This document shows, piece by piece, positions 7,729-16,253 of a stretch of 47,243 bases of DNA. Source of the DNA: Acidobacteriota bacterium (GTDB lineage Bacteria; Acidobacteriota; Aminicenantia; S016-38); the NCBI GenBank assembly GCA_015486055.1, contig WFSJ01000037.1, forward strand, positions 1-47,243. Direction: 5' to 3'. Below the pieces are notes generated by a model, which was not told the origin of the DNA, ran no database searches, and saw only the letters and a program-made list of their open reading frames with translations. Numbering within the stretch: the stretch's first letter is position 1; every line of letters begins with the position of its first letter. The position numbers and the translations under genes were made by a program.

Positions 7729-7978
7729 GTTCCCTGTTAAGCTTGAGAATTTCCCTTACAAGGTCATAAAATCCGGCAATTATGCCTATTATTATAAAGA
7801 GAATGGTGAAGAATTCCCTGTGAAAAATCCAGTTCAGAAGATAGCCAATTCCATATCCTACAACAATTGACGATGGAATTATAAAGGCAAGGCTTGTAAT
7901 TCTAACGAGTTTTCTGTCAAAAGGAGCTTTATTCAAAGGAGTCTTCAAAACTTTCCTCTGCCCTATCAAGAACCCCAT
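7706..7978 (-). CDS. AtpZ-like small membrane protein
   Basis: A 90-residue protein with two transmembrane helices. The first contains SIVVGYGIGYLLNWIF and the second FIIIGIIAGFYDLVREI. This Gly-rich pattern, ending in a short charged tail, is that of the AtpZ/AtpQ/AtpI family (F0F1 ATPase-associated protein), usually the first gene of F0 operons. The ATG at 7978 with GGAAG upstream is preferred; a TTG 21 bases earlier would add seven residues. It overlaps the 3' part of the acidic upstream ORF by 50 bases and the AtpI-like gene by 23 bases. Confidence 0.75.
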   Translation of the reverse strand: MGFLIGQRKVLKTPLNKAPFDRKLVRITSLAFIIPSSIVVGYGIGYLLNWIFHREFFTILFIIIGIIAGFYDLVREILKLNRELDGGKGD

Positions 7979-8213
7979 ATTCTTCCTTCCTTTTCTCAAT
8001 TTCGCTGAAGAAAACCTCCTCCAAGGGGTAATATCTTATGTAATTCCCCTCTGTATCGCTGTATACAAGCTCAAAATAATCAGAGCCGAGTGCGCAGAAC
8101 ACAGACATAGAGGGGAAAAGGTCCAGATTCCCTATTTCCTCAACTATTTTTGCCCTATCTTTCAGGGCATCAAGGGTGTCCCATTCATAAACTTCTATTT
8201 CTGCTATCCTCAT
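7929..8213 (-). CDS. Uncharacterised small acidic protein upstream of the F0 genes
   Basis: A 94-residue soluble protein that I do not recognise. It is rich in Glu/Asp, with a predicted alpha/beta mix: IAEIEVYEWDTLDALKDRAKIVEEIG, then a strand-rich centre with FELVYSDTEGNYIRYYPLEEVFF, then a charged helix. It has no membrane segment or signal peptide and no cysteine cluster (one Cys). It is the first gene after a predicted promoter and overlaps the AtpZ-like gene by 50 bases, so it is probably translated with the ATP synthase genes. A role in F0 assembly or regulation is only a guess from position. Confidence 0.7.
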   Translation of the reverse strand: MRIAEIEVYEWDTLDALKDRAKIVEEIGNLDLFPSMSVFCALGSDYFELVYSDTEGNYIRYYPLEEVFFSEIEKRKEEYGVLDRAEESFEDSFE

Positions 8214-8222
8214 TCTGAAAAG

Positions 8223-8251
8223 AAATTAGAGCAAAAGTTTTTCAATGTCAA
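8223..8251 (-). promoter_or_regulatory. Predicted promoter of the F0 operon
   Basis: On the minus strand a perfect TTGACA (8251-8246), 17 bases and TAATTT (8228-8223). The -10 ends only 9 bases before the ATG at 8213, and no Shine-Dalgarno is visible, so the mRNA would be leaderless or have only a few leader bases. It lies in the gap after mutS. Confidence 0.45.
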
Positions 8252-8256
8252 TACCA

Positions 8257-10737
8257 TTATCGTATTTTTTTTCTCAATTCGTATATTAATTTTAGAGCTT
8301 CAAACGGGGTAATTTTATCCGGATCAAGGGATCTCAGGGCTTCCTCTACAGGATTCACAGATTCAAAAAGAGTTGGCTGATAATTTCTGGGTCTCTTTGG
8401 ACCCCCCCGTTCTAAGGATGAAAGAATCTCCCATGCCCTTTCCACAACTTTTGAGGGCAGACCTGCAAGTCTTGAAACATGGATACCGTAAGAACGCTCT
8501 GATGCTCCTTCCTCAAGTTCATATAGGAATATAACTTCCCCTTGCCATTCAGTAACTTTTATGTGGTAGTTGAATGTCCCCGGCAGCCGCTCCGCCAGCT
8601 CGGTAAGCTCATAATAATGGGTTGCAAAGAGCGTTTTCGCTCCTATCTTATTATGTATGTATTCAACAACTGCCCAAGCTATGCTCATGCCGTCATAGGT
8701 TGAAGTCCCCCTTCCAATTTCATCAAGGATTATGAGGCTCCTTTTGGTAGCTTGTGAGAGTATCTCAGCGGTTTCCTTCATTTCAACCATAAATGTTGAT
8801 TCCCCTTCTGCCAGAAAATCCGATGCGCCTATCCTTGTAAATATTCTATCCATTATCGGTATTTCAGCCTTCTCTGCAGGAACGAAGCTGCCACAATGGG
8901 CAAGAAGGGAGATCAAAGCAACCTGCCTCAGATATGTTGATTTTCCACCCATGTTAGGCCCTGTAATTATCAGAACCCTTTTACTTTCGTCAAGGAATGT
9001 ATCATTTGGGATAAAAACATTTCCCTTCTTCAATACTTCCACCACTGGATGCCTTCCTCCTTTTATGGAAAGCCTGTATCCAGTATGGACATCGGGTCTT
9101 GAATAACCTCTTAAAGAGGCAAGCTCGGCAAAGGAAAGGATGAGGTCAAGCTTTCCAAGAAGTTCCCCATTTCTTTTTATCCTTCCAGAAGCCTTTGCCA
9201 CTTTCTCCTTTATTTCCTGGAAAATCCACTCTTCAAGGTCTTTTATTCTTTCCTCAGCGTGCATTATCTTCTCCTCAAGTTCCTTGATTTGGGGGGTTAT
9301 GAATCTTTCGGTATTGACCAATGTCTGCTTCCTTATGTATTCTACAGGGATGGAACTGGAATAAGACCTCGGAATCTCTATGAAGTATCCAAATACCTTG
9401 TTGTATCCGATTCTGAGTTTTTTTATCCCTGTTTTTCCCCTTTCCTCTCTTTCTATACCAGCAATGATAGTCTTTGCATCCCTGGAAATTTTTCTCAATT
9501 CGTCGAGTTCCTTGTTGTAACCATCCTTTATCACTCCTCCCTGAGATACAAGAAAGGGAGGATTTTCGCAAATGGCCTTGCTGAGGAGCTCCTGTAAATT
9601 CTTGAGGGGGTCAAGGCTTTTCTCTATTTCCTTCAGCGCCCCAGACTCAAATGGTGAAAGTTCCTCTTTTATAAGAGGTAAAATCTTTAGATTCTCTCTT
9701 AGAAAAGCAAGATCCCTTGGACTTACTACCCCAAATGAAGCCCTTGTTGCTATTCTTTCCAAGTCTCCTATTCCCCTGAGCCTATTTCTTAGCTCTTTGC
9801 TCTCCATTATATTTTTTGAAGTTTCCTCAACTGCGTTCAGCCTTTTTTCTATTTCTTCTATAGAAGAAGGGGGAAATTTAAGGGTTTCCCTTAGTTTCCT
9901 TGCCCCCATAGGTGTAAGGGTGAAATCTATAACTTGAAGAAGGGTTGCCTTCCTTGTTCCATCCCTGAGGTTTCTGAATATCTCAAGATTCCTCAAAGTC
10001 GTATCATCTATAAACACTCCAGCCTTGAGTCTTTTTAATGGTCTCAGCTCAGGAAATTTTCCCCTCAATGACTTAATATAATCTTTCCCCTGGGAAATAG
10101 CCTTCTCAAGGAGGTTTTCACCCATTGCCTCTGTCTTTACGATCTGGGCATTTAAGTTTTCAATTTCCTGATTGGCAATTATTTCCTTGGGTCCCATAAG
10201 GGCGATAAATTTTAAGGTTTCCTCCTTATTCAATATGTCCCCGAGGATCTCCCCTGTGGCCAGATCAATGAAGACTGTGCCGAACTTTTCTCCCTTGCCC
10301 CAGAGGGAAGATAGATAATTTCCTTCCCCCTTTTCTCCATCTATCTCTATTGCAGTTGAAGGGGTAATCACCCTCACAATATCCCTTTTAACCAGACCAT
10401 TGGCCTTTCTTGGATCCTCAACCTGTTCCGCAATGGCAACTTTATAATTTGCCTTTAACAGCTTTTCTATGTATGAATCAACGGAATGATACGGAACACC
10501 GCACATGGGAATCGGATCTTGCTTTCCTCTTTCCCTCGTTGTAAGGGCTATTTCAAGAACATTAGAAGCAATCTTTGCATCCTCAAAGAAGAGCTCATAG
10601 AAGTCGCCAAGCCTGAAGAGAAGAAGGGAATCGGGATGGGAAGCCTTGAGCTTCACATATTGTTTCATGGCAGGAGTAAGCTCCCTATCTATTCTCCAAG
10701 AACCAGGTTTTTCCGCTTTTCCAGTTCCTTCAAGCAT
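8257..10737 (-). CDS. mutS: DNA mismatch repair protein MutS
   Basis: Recognises mismatches and small loops and starts repair with MutL. The 826 residues show the full MutS1 architecture. The N-terminal mismatch domain includes LTPAMKQYVKLKASHPD and FRLGDFYELFFEDA; the mismatch-reading Phe-x-Glu motif is in this type as FYELF. The connector, core and clamp domains follow, then an ATPase with Walker A GPNMGGKSTYLRQ near residue 595 and DEIGRGTSTYDG. The C-terminal helix-turn-helix includes HVSRLAGLPSKVVERA. The ATG at 10737 lies inside the previous gene (49-base overlap). No mutL is present. Confidence 0.97.
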   Translation of the reverse strand: MLEGTGKAEKPGSWRIDRELTPAMKQYVKLKASHPDSLLLFRLGDFYELFFEDAKIASNVLEIALTTRERGKQDPIPMCGVPYHSVDSYIEKLLKANYKVAIAEQVEDPRKANGLVKRDIVRVITPSTAIEIDGEKGEGNYLSSLWGKGEKFGTVFIDLATGEILGDILNKEETLKFIALMGPKEIIANQEIENLNAQIVKTEAMGENLLEKAISQGKDYIKSLRGKFPELRPLKRLKAGVFIDDTTLRNLEIFRNLRDGTRKATLLQVIDFTLTPMGARKLRETLKFPPSSIEEIEKRLNAVEETSKNIMESKELRNRLRGIGDLERIATRASFGVVSPRDLAFLRENLKILPLIKEELSPFESGALKEIEKSLDPLKNLQELLSKAICENPPFLVSQGGVIKDGYNKELDELRKISRDAKTIIAGIEREERGKTGIKKLRIGYNKVFGYFIEIPRSYSSSIPVEYIRKQTLVNTERFITPQIKELEEKIMHAEERIKDLEEWIFQEIKEKVAKASGRIKRNGELLGKLDLILSFAELASLRGYSRPDVHTGYRLSIKGGRHPVVEVLKKGNVFIPNDTFLDESKRVLIITGPNMGGKSTYLRQVALISLLAHCGSFVPAEKAEIPIMDRIFTRIGASDFLAEGESTFMVEMKETAEILSQATKRSLIILDEIGRGTSTYDGMSIAWAVVEYIHNKIGAKTLFATHYYELTELAERLPGTFNYHIKVTEWQGEVIFLYELEEGASERSYGIHVSRLAGLPSKVVERAWEILSSLERGGPKRPRNYQPTLFESVNPVEEALRSLDPDKITPFEALKLIYELRKKIR

Positions 10738-12443
10738 TTTTCCCTATCCTCTTTCAGAGAATAACACGCTTTCCTCGCTTTCTTAAACTGATTTCTTAAG
10801 ATTGAAAGTTTAGCTTTGGAAAATGGGTCCCCTTTCTCCCAGAGATCGCAGACTTTCTCCACTTGTTCCTTGAGGTTTATTGCCAATTCCCTTGCCCTCT
10901 TGCAATTCCCATTGAGGCTCGATATTACAGCAAAAGTATCCTTATATTTTGGAACCATCCCATATTTTGGATAACCTTTCAGCAGAATTCTCTCTGCCTC
11001 TTGAGTTTTCCCCTCTTTCTCAAGAACCCTTGCCAAGGAAAGGTAGACAGAGTGGTAATCCAGAACATAATTTCCCAGTTTTTTCCTCGTCATTTCATCC
11101 TGTTTATTCCAATGATGAAGGGCTCTACTGAAATAAACCTCTGCCATTTTTAGATTTTTCCTTCTTTCCATTACAAGGCCAGCAAGCTGAAGAAATGCAG
11201 GAGTGTATTTAGTGTTAGAGCTTAAATATGGTTTTATCAACCTCATGGTTTCGTCAAATTTCCCATCTGAAAATTTCAGAAGGGAATATTTCAGGATGAA
11301 GAATTTCTCTTCCGGTGCGTCCCTGTGTGCTTTCATCCAGTAACTTGATTTTGAAGTCCAGTAGAGGTTTATTATGTTCGCATTTGCGAGAGAAGCTATT
11401 AAAACTGTGGGTAGCAGGATTTTTTTTATGTTTTTGTTTAAGGAGAGGAAAATTAAAAGCAGGGGAAAAAGGAAAACAGAAGGGATGTATCCGTATCTGA
11501 AAGCGACCCTGTGCGGATAATATCCCCAAACAACGGCCAACGAAGGGAGAAGAAGCAAGAGAGAAGAGGCGGAAAGGAAAAATATCTTGTCCCTCTTGAA
11601 TAGAAGGGCTAAGGACAATCCTATAAATATAAGCCCAGGAATAATATAAATGGGATTCCTCAGAACAGAGGAAGGAGAAAGAAATACCCTCCCTGTAAAG
11701 GGAAATATCCCCTGAAGGAAATAAAAACCAGAAGCCTCAATACTTTCTAAGGAAAGGGAAATTAAATTGCGGCCGGAAAATAGAAGCCCAGCAGATGTTA
11801 TAAAGCTCCTTATGATTATGTAAGCAACATCCATTATAAAAAAGGGCAGGGTTCTTTTTAGTTTTCCCTTCCTGAAGTAAAGGAACAGGAAAAGAAGAAA
11901 TGGAAAACTCACTGCCATTTCCTTTGAAAAAAGGGCAAAGGGGTAAATCAACAATGAGAGCCTGTCTTTTCCCTTCAAGAAAAAATAAAGAGATAAAAGC
12001 AGAAAAAACAGTGCAAGAATATCTCCCCTTGAGCTAATCCATGCTACGGGTTCCCTTAAGGTTGCCGCAGATGAAAAAAGGGCTGCCGAATAAAAGCTCA
12101 CTTCTTTTTTCAGCCCAACGGAAATTAGAACAAGAAAAAGGAGCAGGGAAGATGCCGTGTGGAAAATTATATTCGTTAGACGATAACCCCAAGGGCTGAG
12201 TTTGTATATCTTATATTCAAGGGAAAAGCTCAAAAGAACAAGAGGACGATAAAAACTTCTGTATCCATATACCCCTTCGGTTAAGCGCCAGTAAGGTTTA
12301 GTGAAATATTCCTTTACCTCAATATTTCTTATATGAGGATTATTTACTATAAAAAGCTGGTCGTCCCATATAAAAATCCCTTTGAGAAGCAATCCATTTG
12401 CCAATCCCCCCAGAATAACCAGGGAAATTAGCCATTTCTTCAT
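10689..12443 (-). CDS. TMTC/ArnT-like membrane glycosyltransferase with C-terminal TPR repeats
   Basis: A 584-residue protein. About eleven transmembrane helices occupy residues 1-360, then a soluble TPR-like part covers about 370-584. After the first helix comes FIWDDQLFIVNNPHIRN. This acidic DD followed by NP resembles the GT-C fold glycosyltransferases of the TMTC/protein O-mannosyltransferase type, where the acidic pair binds metal and the lipid-linked sugar. The next loop, GYRSFYRPLVLLSFSLEY, is also typical. The likely role is transfer of a sugar from a polyprenyl-phosphate donor outside the membrane; the acceptor is unknown. Its ATG overlaps the stop of the peptidase gene by 4 bases. 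Confidence 0.75.
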   Translation of the reverse strand: MKKWLISLVILGGLANGLLLKGIFIWDDQLFIVNNPHIRNIEVKEYFTKPYWRLTEGVYGYRSFYRPLVLLSFSLEYKIYKLSPWGYRLTNIIFHTASSLLLFLVLISVGLKKEVSFYSAALFSSAATLREPVAWISSRGDILALFFLLLSLYFFLKGKDRLSLLIYPFALFSKEMAVSFPFLLFLFLYFRKGKLKRTLPFFIMDVAYIIIRSFITSAGLLFSGRNLISLSLESIEASGFYFLQGIFPFTGRVFLSPSSVLRNPIYIIPGLIFIGLSLALLFKRDKIFFLSASSLLLLLPSLAVVWGYYPHRVAFRYGYIPSVFLFPLLLIFLSLNKNIKKILLPTVLIASLANANIINLYWTSKSSYWMKAHRDAPEEKFFILKYSLLKFSDGKFDETMRLIKPYLSSNTKYTPAFLQLAGLVMERRKNLKMAEVYFSRALHHWNKQDEMTRKKLGNYVLDYHSVYLSLARVLEKEGKTQEAERILLKGYPKYGMVPKYKDTFAVISSLNGNCKRARELAINLKEQVEKVCDLWEKGDPFSKAKLSILRNQFKKARKACYSLKEDREKCLKELEKRKNLVLGE

Positions 12444-14494
12444 AGGTTGTTCTGGAAGAACTCCGCTATTCTTCTGAAGACATCCGACCTGTAGGCAGCA
12501 ATTCCATGGCTCTGAAGTGGATAAATCATTACATTAAAGATTTTTCCCGCATCAAGAAGATTCTTTACCATTGCAACAGTATTCTGAAAATGGACATTAT
12601 CATCTGACGTCCCCTGCATAATTAGGAGTTTTCCCTTCAAATCCAAAGCGAAATTAACAGGGGAACTTTCCTTATAACCCTCAGGATTTTCCTCTGGCCT
12701 CTTCATGTATCTTTCTGTATAGATTGTGTCATAATATTTCCAATCTGTTACAGGAGCCACAGCAACACCTGCCTTAAAGACATTCCCTGCCTTTAACATA
12801 GCTGTCAATGTCATAAACCCCCCATAGCTCCATCCCCATATACCTATTCTATTTTCATCAATATAGGGAAGGGAACTTAAGTATTTAACCCCTGCAAGCT
12901 GGTCTTTAAGTTCGTATTTCCCAAAGTTTTTGTAGATCCAGTCTTCCCATGCTTTTCCCCTTCCATAGCTTCCCCTGTTGTCAAGACTGAAAACTATGAA
13001 GCCCTTCTGAGCAAGGTATTCATTGGTCAGGAATGTAGAACCTCTCCATCCACGCTGGACCACCTGAGCATGGGGACCTCCGTAAACATAAACAATAACC
13101 GGATATTTTTTTGATGGGGCAAAATCAGGAGGCCTTATCATCATGGTGTAATATAGCCTTCCATTGAGCTCAATCGCTTCTATCTTTGGCTTTACAAGCC
13201 CAAGTTTGTCAATGGGTTTTCCTTTAACTACTGCTATAGACTTTCCCCCTGTGGTGAAAAGAAGAAGTTCGTGAGGTAGGAGCAGGTCAGAGTGATAATC
13301 AAGGAAATAGCGAAAATCCGGGGAAAATATCGCCATGTGGCTTCCCGACTGAGGGGTTAGCTTCCTTATTCTGCCTTTCAAATCTACTGAATATATTTGC
13401 CTTTCAACGATGGAGTTTTTATTTGCCTGGAAGAAAACCCTTTTCCCATCCGTTCCATAAACCCTTGTTACCTCCCAGGGACCTCTTGTGAGCTGCCTCT
13501 TAAGCTTGAGCCACATTCCCTTAAGCTTATACAGGTAAAGATGAGAATGACCGTCCCTTTCGCTCCCCCATACGAGCTTATTCTTAAGAAATACAAAATT
13601 ACTGGTAAGATTGAGCCATGTCCTCCAGTCTTCTCCCAAAAGAAGTCTTTTCTGACCAGTTGGTATGCTGTATGCCCACAATCTGAGGTGGTTCTGAGCC
13701 CTGTTGAGAGTTATAAAGTAAACTCTATCAGGACTTATCCATCCTGCTCTTGCGAGATATTCATCCTTAAACGGTAGCCATTTTGTCCTTCCGAAAATGT
13801 CGCTTATCCCTACTTCCACCTTTGGATTTTTCTCCCCTGCCTTTGGGTATTTTTCGTTGTATATATCTCCATAGAGGGGGATAAAGTTCAAAACAGGATA
13901 GGCTTTAACATTTCTTTCGTCAAACTTCAGAAAGAGTAAATTCTTTGAGTCTGGAGACCACCAGAATCCTTTATACAGGTCAAGCTCTTCACCGTAAACC
14001 CAATCAGTCTTTCCGTAAAAGACTTCCTTATCCTTATTTGGGGTAAGGGTCCTTATCTCCCCTGTTTTTCTTATGAGAATTTTGAGCTTTCCATCCTCCA
14101 CAAACCCTATTTTCTTCCCATCAGGGGAAAAACTATATTCTTTCCCCTTTATTTTGTGATATTCCCAATTTCCAGAGCCAAGTTCATAGATATAAATTCC
14201 ATCCTTGTCGGGAAAGAGAAGCTCCTTACCCTGTTTTAAAGGGATATAAAATGGCCTCAGCTTTTTCCCGAACCTTTTCCTGTAGCTTCTTCCAATATCA
14301 GTGAGCTCTGCATAAGAAGAGGAACTGATATCATATCTGAATATCTTCCCTTCTCTTGAAAACACAAAAGATTTGTTGTCTATCCACTGGATGCCTCTTA
14401 TACCGCATGAATATGACTTTACAACATCCTCTATTTTCATAGGGAATAGAGGAAGTATGAGCAGGAAATAGAGGAGGATGGAAAGCTTCTTCAC
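12440..14494 (-). CDS. Dipeptidyl-peptidase IV-type serine peptidase (S9 family)
   Basis: A 684-residue exopeptidase that removes N-terminal dipeptides, probably exported by the hydrophobic N-terminus (MKKLSILLYFLLILPLF). A beta-propeller (about 20-430) is followed by an alpha/beta-hydrolase domain. The catalytic serine is in GWSYGGFM, aspartate in TSDDNVHF and histidine in QSHGI. The propeller has DWVYGEELDL; the Glu-Glu pair anchors the substrate N-terminus in DPP4 enzymes. TIYTERYM is also typical of DPP4. The start is GTG at 14494, directly after the TAA of the YIP1 gene, with AAGG upstream. It suggests the organism feeds on peptides. Confidence 0.93.
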   Translation of the reverse strand: MKKLSILLYFLLILPLFPMKIEDVVKSYSCGIRGIQWIDNKSFVFSREGKIFRYDISSSSYAELTDIGRSYRKRFGKKLRPFYIPLKQGKELLFPDKDGIYIYELGSGNWEYHKIKGKEYSFSPDGKKIGFVEDGKLKILIRKTGEIRTLTPNKDKEVFYGKTDWVYGEELDLYKGFWWSPDSKNLLFLKFDERNVKAYPVLNFIPLYGDIYNEKYPKAGEKNPKVEVGISDIFGRTKWLPFKDEYLARAGWISPDRVYFITLNRAQNHLRLWAYSIPTGQKRLLLGEDWRTWLNLTSNFVFLKNKLVWGSERDGHSHLYLYKLKGMWLKLKRQLTRGPWEVTRVYGTDGKRVFFQANKNSIVERQIYSVDLKGRIRKLTPQSGSHMAIFSPDFRYFLDYHSDLLLPHELLLFTTGGKSIAVVKGKPIDKLGLVKPKIEAIELNGRLYYTMMIRPPDFAPSKKYPVIVYVYGGPHAQVVQRGWRGSTFLTNEYLAQKGFIVFSLDNRGSYGRGKAWEDWIYKNFGKYELKDQLAGVKYLSSLPYIDENRIGIWGWSYGGFMTLTAMLKAGNVFKAGVAVAPVTDWKYYDTIYTERYMKRPEENPEGYKESSPVNFALDLKGKLLIMQGTSDDNVHFQNTVAMVKNLLDAGKIFNVMIYPLQSHGIAAYRSDVFRRIAEFFQNNL

Positions 14495-15085
14495 TTAGAA
14501 CCTTACAGTGGCCCTTGATGCAACCATGAGACTGCCCACTATTGCTGCAATGACCACATAGATCACAATATCAACTATAACAACCACAAGGGTGTAAACA
14601 ACTGCTTTCTCCTTTGGAACCTTCTTTGTGGGAGTTACTCCGAGGTAAAGAACATAAATTCCATACAGAGCAAATAGGAAACCTATTACAGCCAGAGATG
14701 GAATTATGTTGAATATTCCACCTACCCATGCAGGTGTCATAGAATAAACAGCGAGTTTGTGGGAGCCATCCATGTTCTTTTCCCCATTGAAGCTTGGGGC
14801 AAGAGCATCAATTACATATGCCAGAACAAATACACCTGCAAGAGCTAAAGCTACCCCAACGATAGCTCCTATTAGAGCCCTTACTACAGGGGTCCTTATT
14901 GTAACACCGAGAAAAGAATACCCGATTAATGCCCTTCCAATGAAGGAACTCACATAGGGAATCAGAGCCAGAATAAGAGCATAAGAAAAGTAAAGCTCCT
15001 GAACAGAAGGGGTTTCCCCTCCTATAACTTCCCATTCATTCTTTGGTGAAATTATAATGTTTTTTGCCCTTCCAAAAATGTCCAT
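14495..15085 (-). CDS. YIP1-family membrane protein
   Basis: A 196-residue protein with about five transmembrane helices. It begins MDIFGRAKNIIISPKNEWEVI. This opening, with a short amphipathic segment and PxxEW followed by the first helix, is characteristic of bacterial YIP1-domain proteins, whose role is not known. The ATG at 15085 has AGGAGG 5 bases upstream, so I prefer it to the in-frame start 54 bases earlier. It lies between the methyltransferase and the peptidase genes and is probably cotranscribed. Confidence 0.82.
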   Translation of the reverse strand: MDIFGRAKNIIISPKNEWEVIGGETPSVQELYFSYALILALIPYVSSFIGRALIGYSFLGVTIRTPVVRALIGAIVGVALALAGVFVLAYVIDALAPSFNGEKNMDGSHKLAVYSMTPAWVGGIFNIIPSLAVIGFLFALYGIYVLYLGVTPTKKVPKEKAVVYTLVVVIVDIVIYVVIAAIVGSLMVASRATVRF

Positions 15086-15113
15086 ATTATCCTCCTTATT
15101 TTTCTTTATTTTA

Positions 15114-16253
15114 TCATGGTTTTCTTCCAACAACTGCATAATCCTGATGTGAGAAGAGGAAACCGTTTATTTTTCTCAAGCTTTCCCTTATGGCAGCTTC
15201 CCTTTCATTGTGAGCAGGAAATTCCATAAGCTGCTCAGGAAGGTTTTTCCTAAGAATTTCCTCAACCTTCCAACCATTGGTCTGAAGAATGAATGAAAGG
15301 GTCTGGGGATGAAGGGGGGTAATATGCGTGGGATCAAGGAGGAAGGCTCCATGAAAAGCAGAAGGAGAGGCAACATTGACTGTCTCTGCAATGAAAATTC
15401 CCCCTGGCTTTACTTTCTTCCAGGAAATGTTCACTATTTTTTCAACATCATTAACTGGAAAATGTTCAAGTACCTGCGCAGAAAAAACGGCACCAAGAGA
15501 GGAATCCTCAAGGGAATTGAGGAATTTGATCCCATCCTCCCGGAAGCATTTAAGCTCTTTTGATTTGCACTCATCTATGAACTCTCTGTTTATATCCACT
15601 CCAAAGGCTTCTACTTCGTCGTCTCTAAGGAGCTCGAGCATCTCTCCACTTCCGCATCCAAAATCAAGGACGGGTTGATTTCCCTTTAAATAGGGAAGGT
15701 AAACTCTGAAGCCTTCCTTAATTTCACCTGTCCTGAATCTCCTTTCAAACCAGCTGTAAAAAGAAGATTTTAAATTATCCTCTCCCTGACCTTTCGCCAA
15801 AGAAATCTCTTTGGCTGCATTTACGAGGGAGGAAAGGGCATCAACATATTCCTGAAATTTTTCTTCTTTGCTTTCAAGTTCTTTAGTTGCATTTGAAAAC
15901 CACTCTCTGTCCTTTGCATCAATTAAAGGAACAAGGTTCATATATAGCTTTCTGTGGAGTTCTGAGATTCTTGAAAGTTTTGAAGAAAGATCCACTAAAT
16001 ACGGAATAAGTAAATTAAAAATCTGAGTAATAAGGGAATTTATAAAATGTTGCTCCCCTGAAATCCGTAGCTTCTTTAAAATACTTCCTCTTCTTCCTTC
16101 TCCTTCTACACTGACATTGAGTTTCTCTCTCAATTCCTCAATTTTTCCCTTTAAAGGTTCTATAAACTCCTCTTTATCCAGCTCATAATGAATTTTTTCG
16201 TATTTTGAGCTTGTCTCAGCCCTTTCTCTCTTTATATCTTCAGGTTTTTTCAT
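15114..16253 (-). CDS. SAM-dependent methyltransferase with long N-terminal coiled coil
   Basis: A 379-residue protein. Residues 1-185 are highly charged and helical, probably coiled coil. Residues 190-340 form a class I methyltransferase domain. Motif I is VLDFGCGSGEMLELL, the acidic loop is FGVDINREF, and post-motifs AQVLEHFP and PGGIFIAETVN follow. The C-terminal half, with LDPTHITPLHPQTLSFIL, resembles methyltransferases that act on surface sugars, such as the O-antigen chain terminator WbdD. The substrate is not known. The start overlaps the symporter stop by 14 bases. Confidence 0.8.
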   Translation of the reverse strand: MKKPEDIKRERAETSSKYEKIHYELDKEEFIEPLKGKIEELREKLNVSVEGEGRRGSILKKLRISGEQHFINSLITQIFNLLIPYLVDLSSKLSRISELHRKLYMNLVPLIDAKDREWFSNATKELESKEEKFQEYVDALSSLVNAAKEISLAKGQGEDNLKSSFYSWFERRFRTGEIKEGFRVYLPYLKGNQPVLDFGCGSGEMLELLRDDEVEAFGVDINREFIDECKSKELKCFREDGIKFLNSLEDSSLGAVFSAQVLEHFPVNDVEKIVNISWKKVKPGGIFIAETVNVASPSAFHGAFLLDPTHITPLHPQTLSFILQTNGWKVEEILRKNLPEQLMEFPAHNEREAAIRESLRKINGFLFSHQDYAVVGRKP

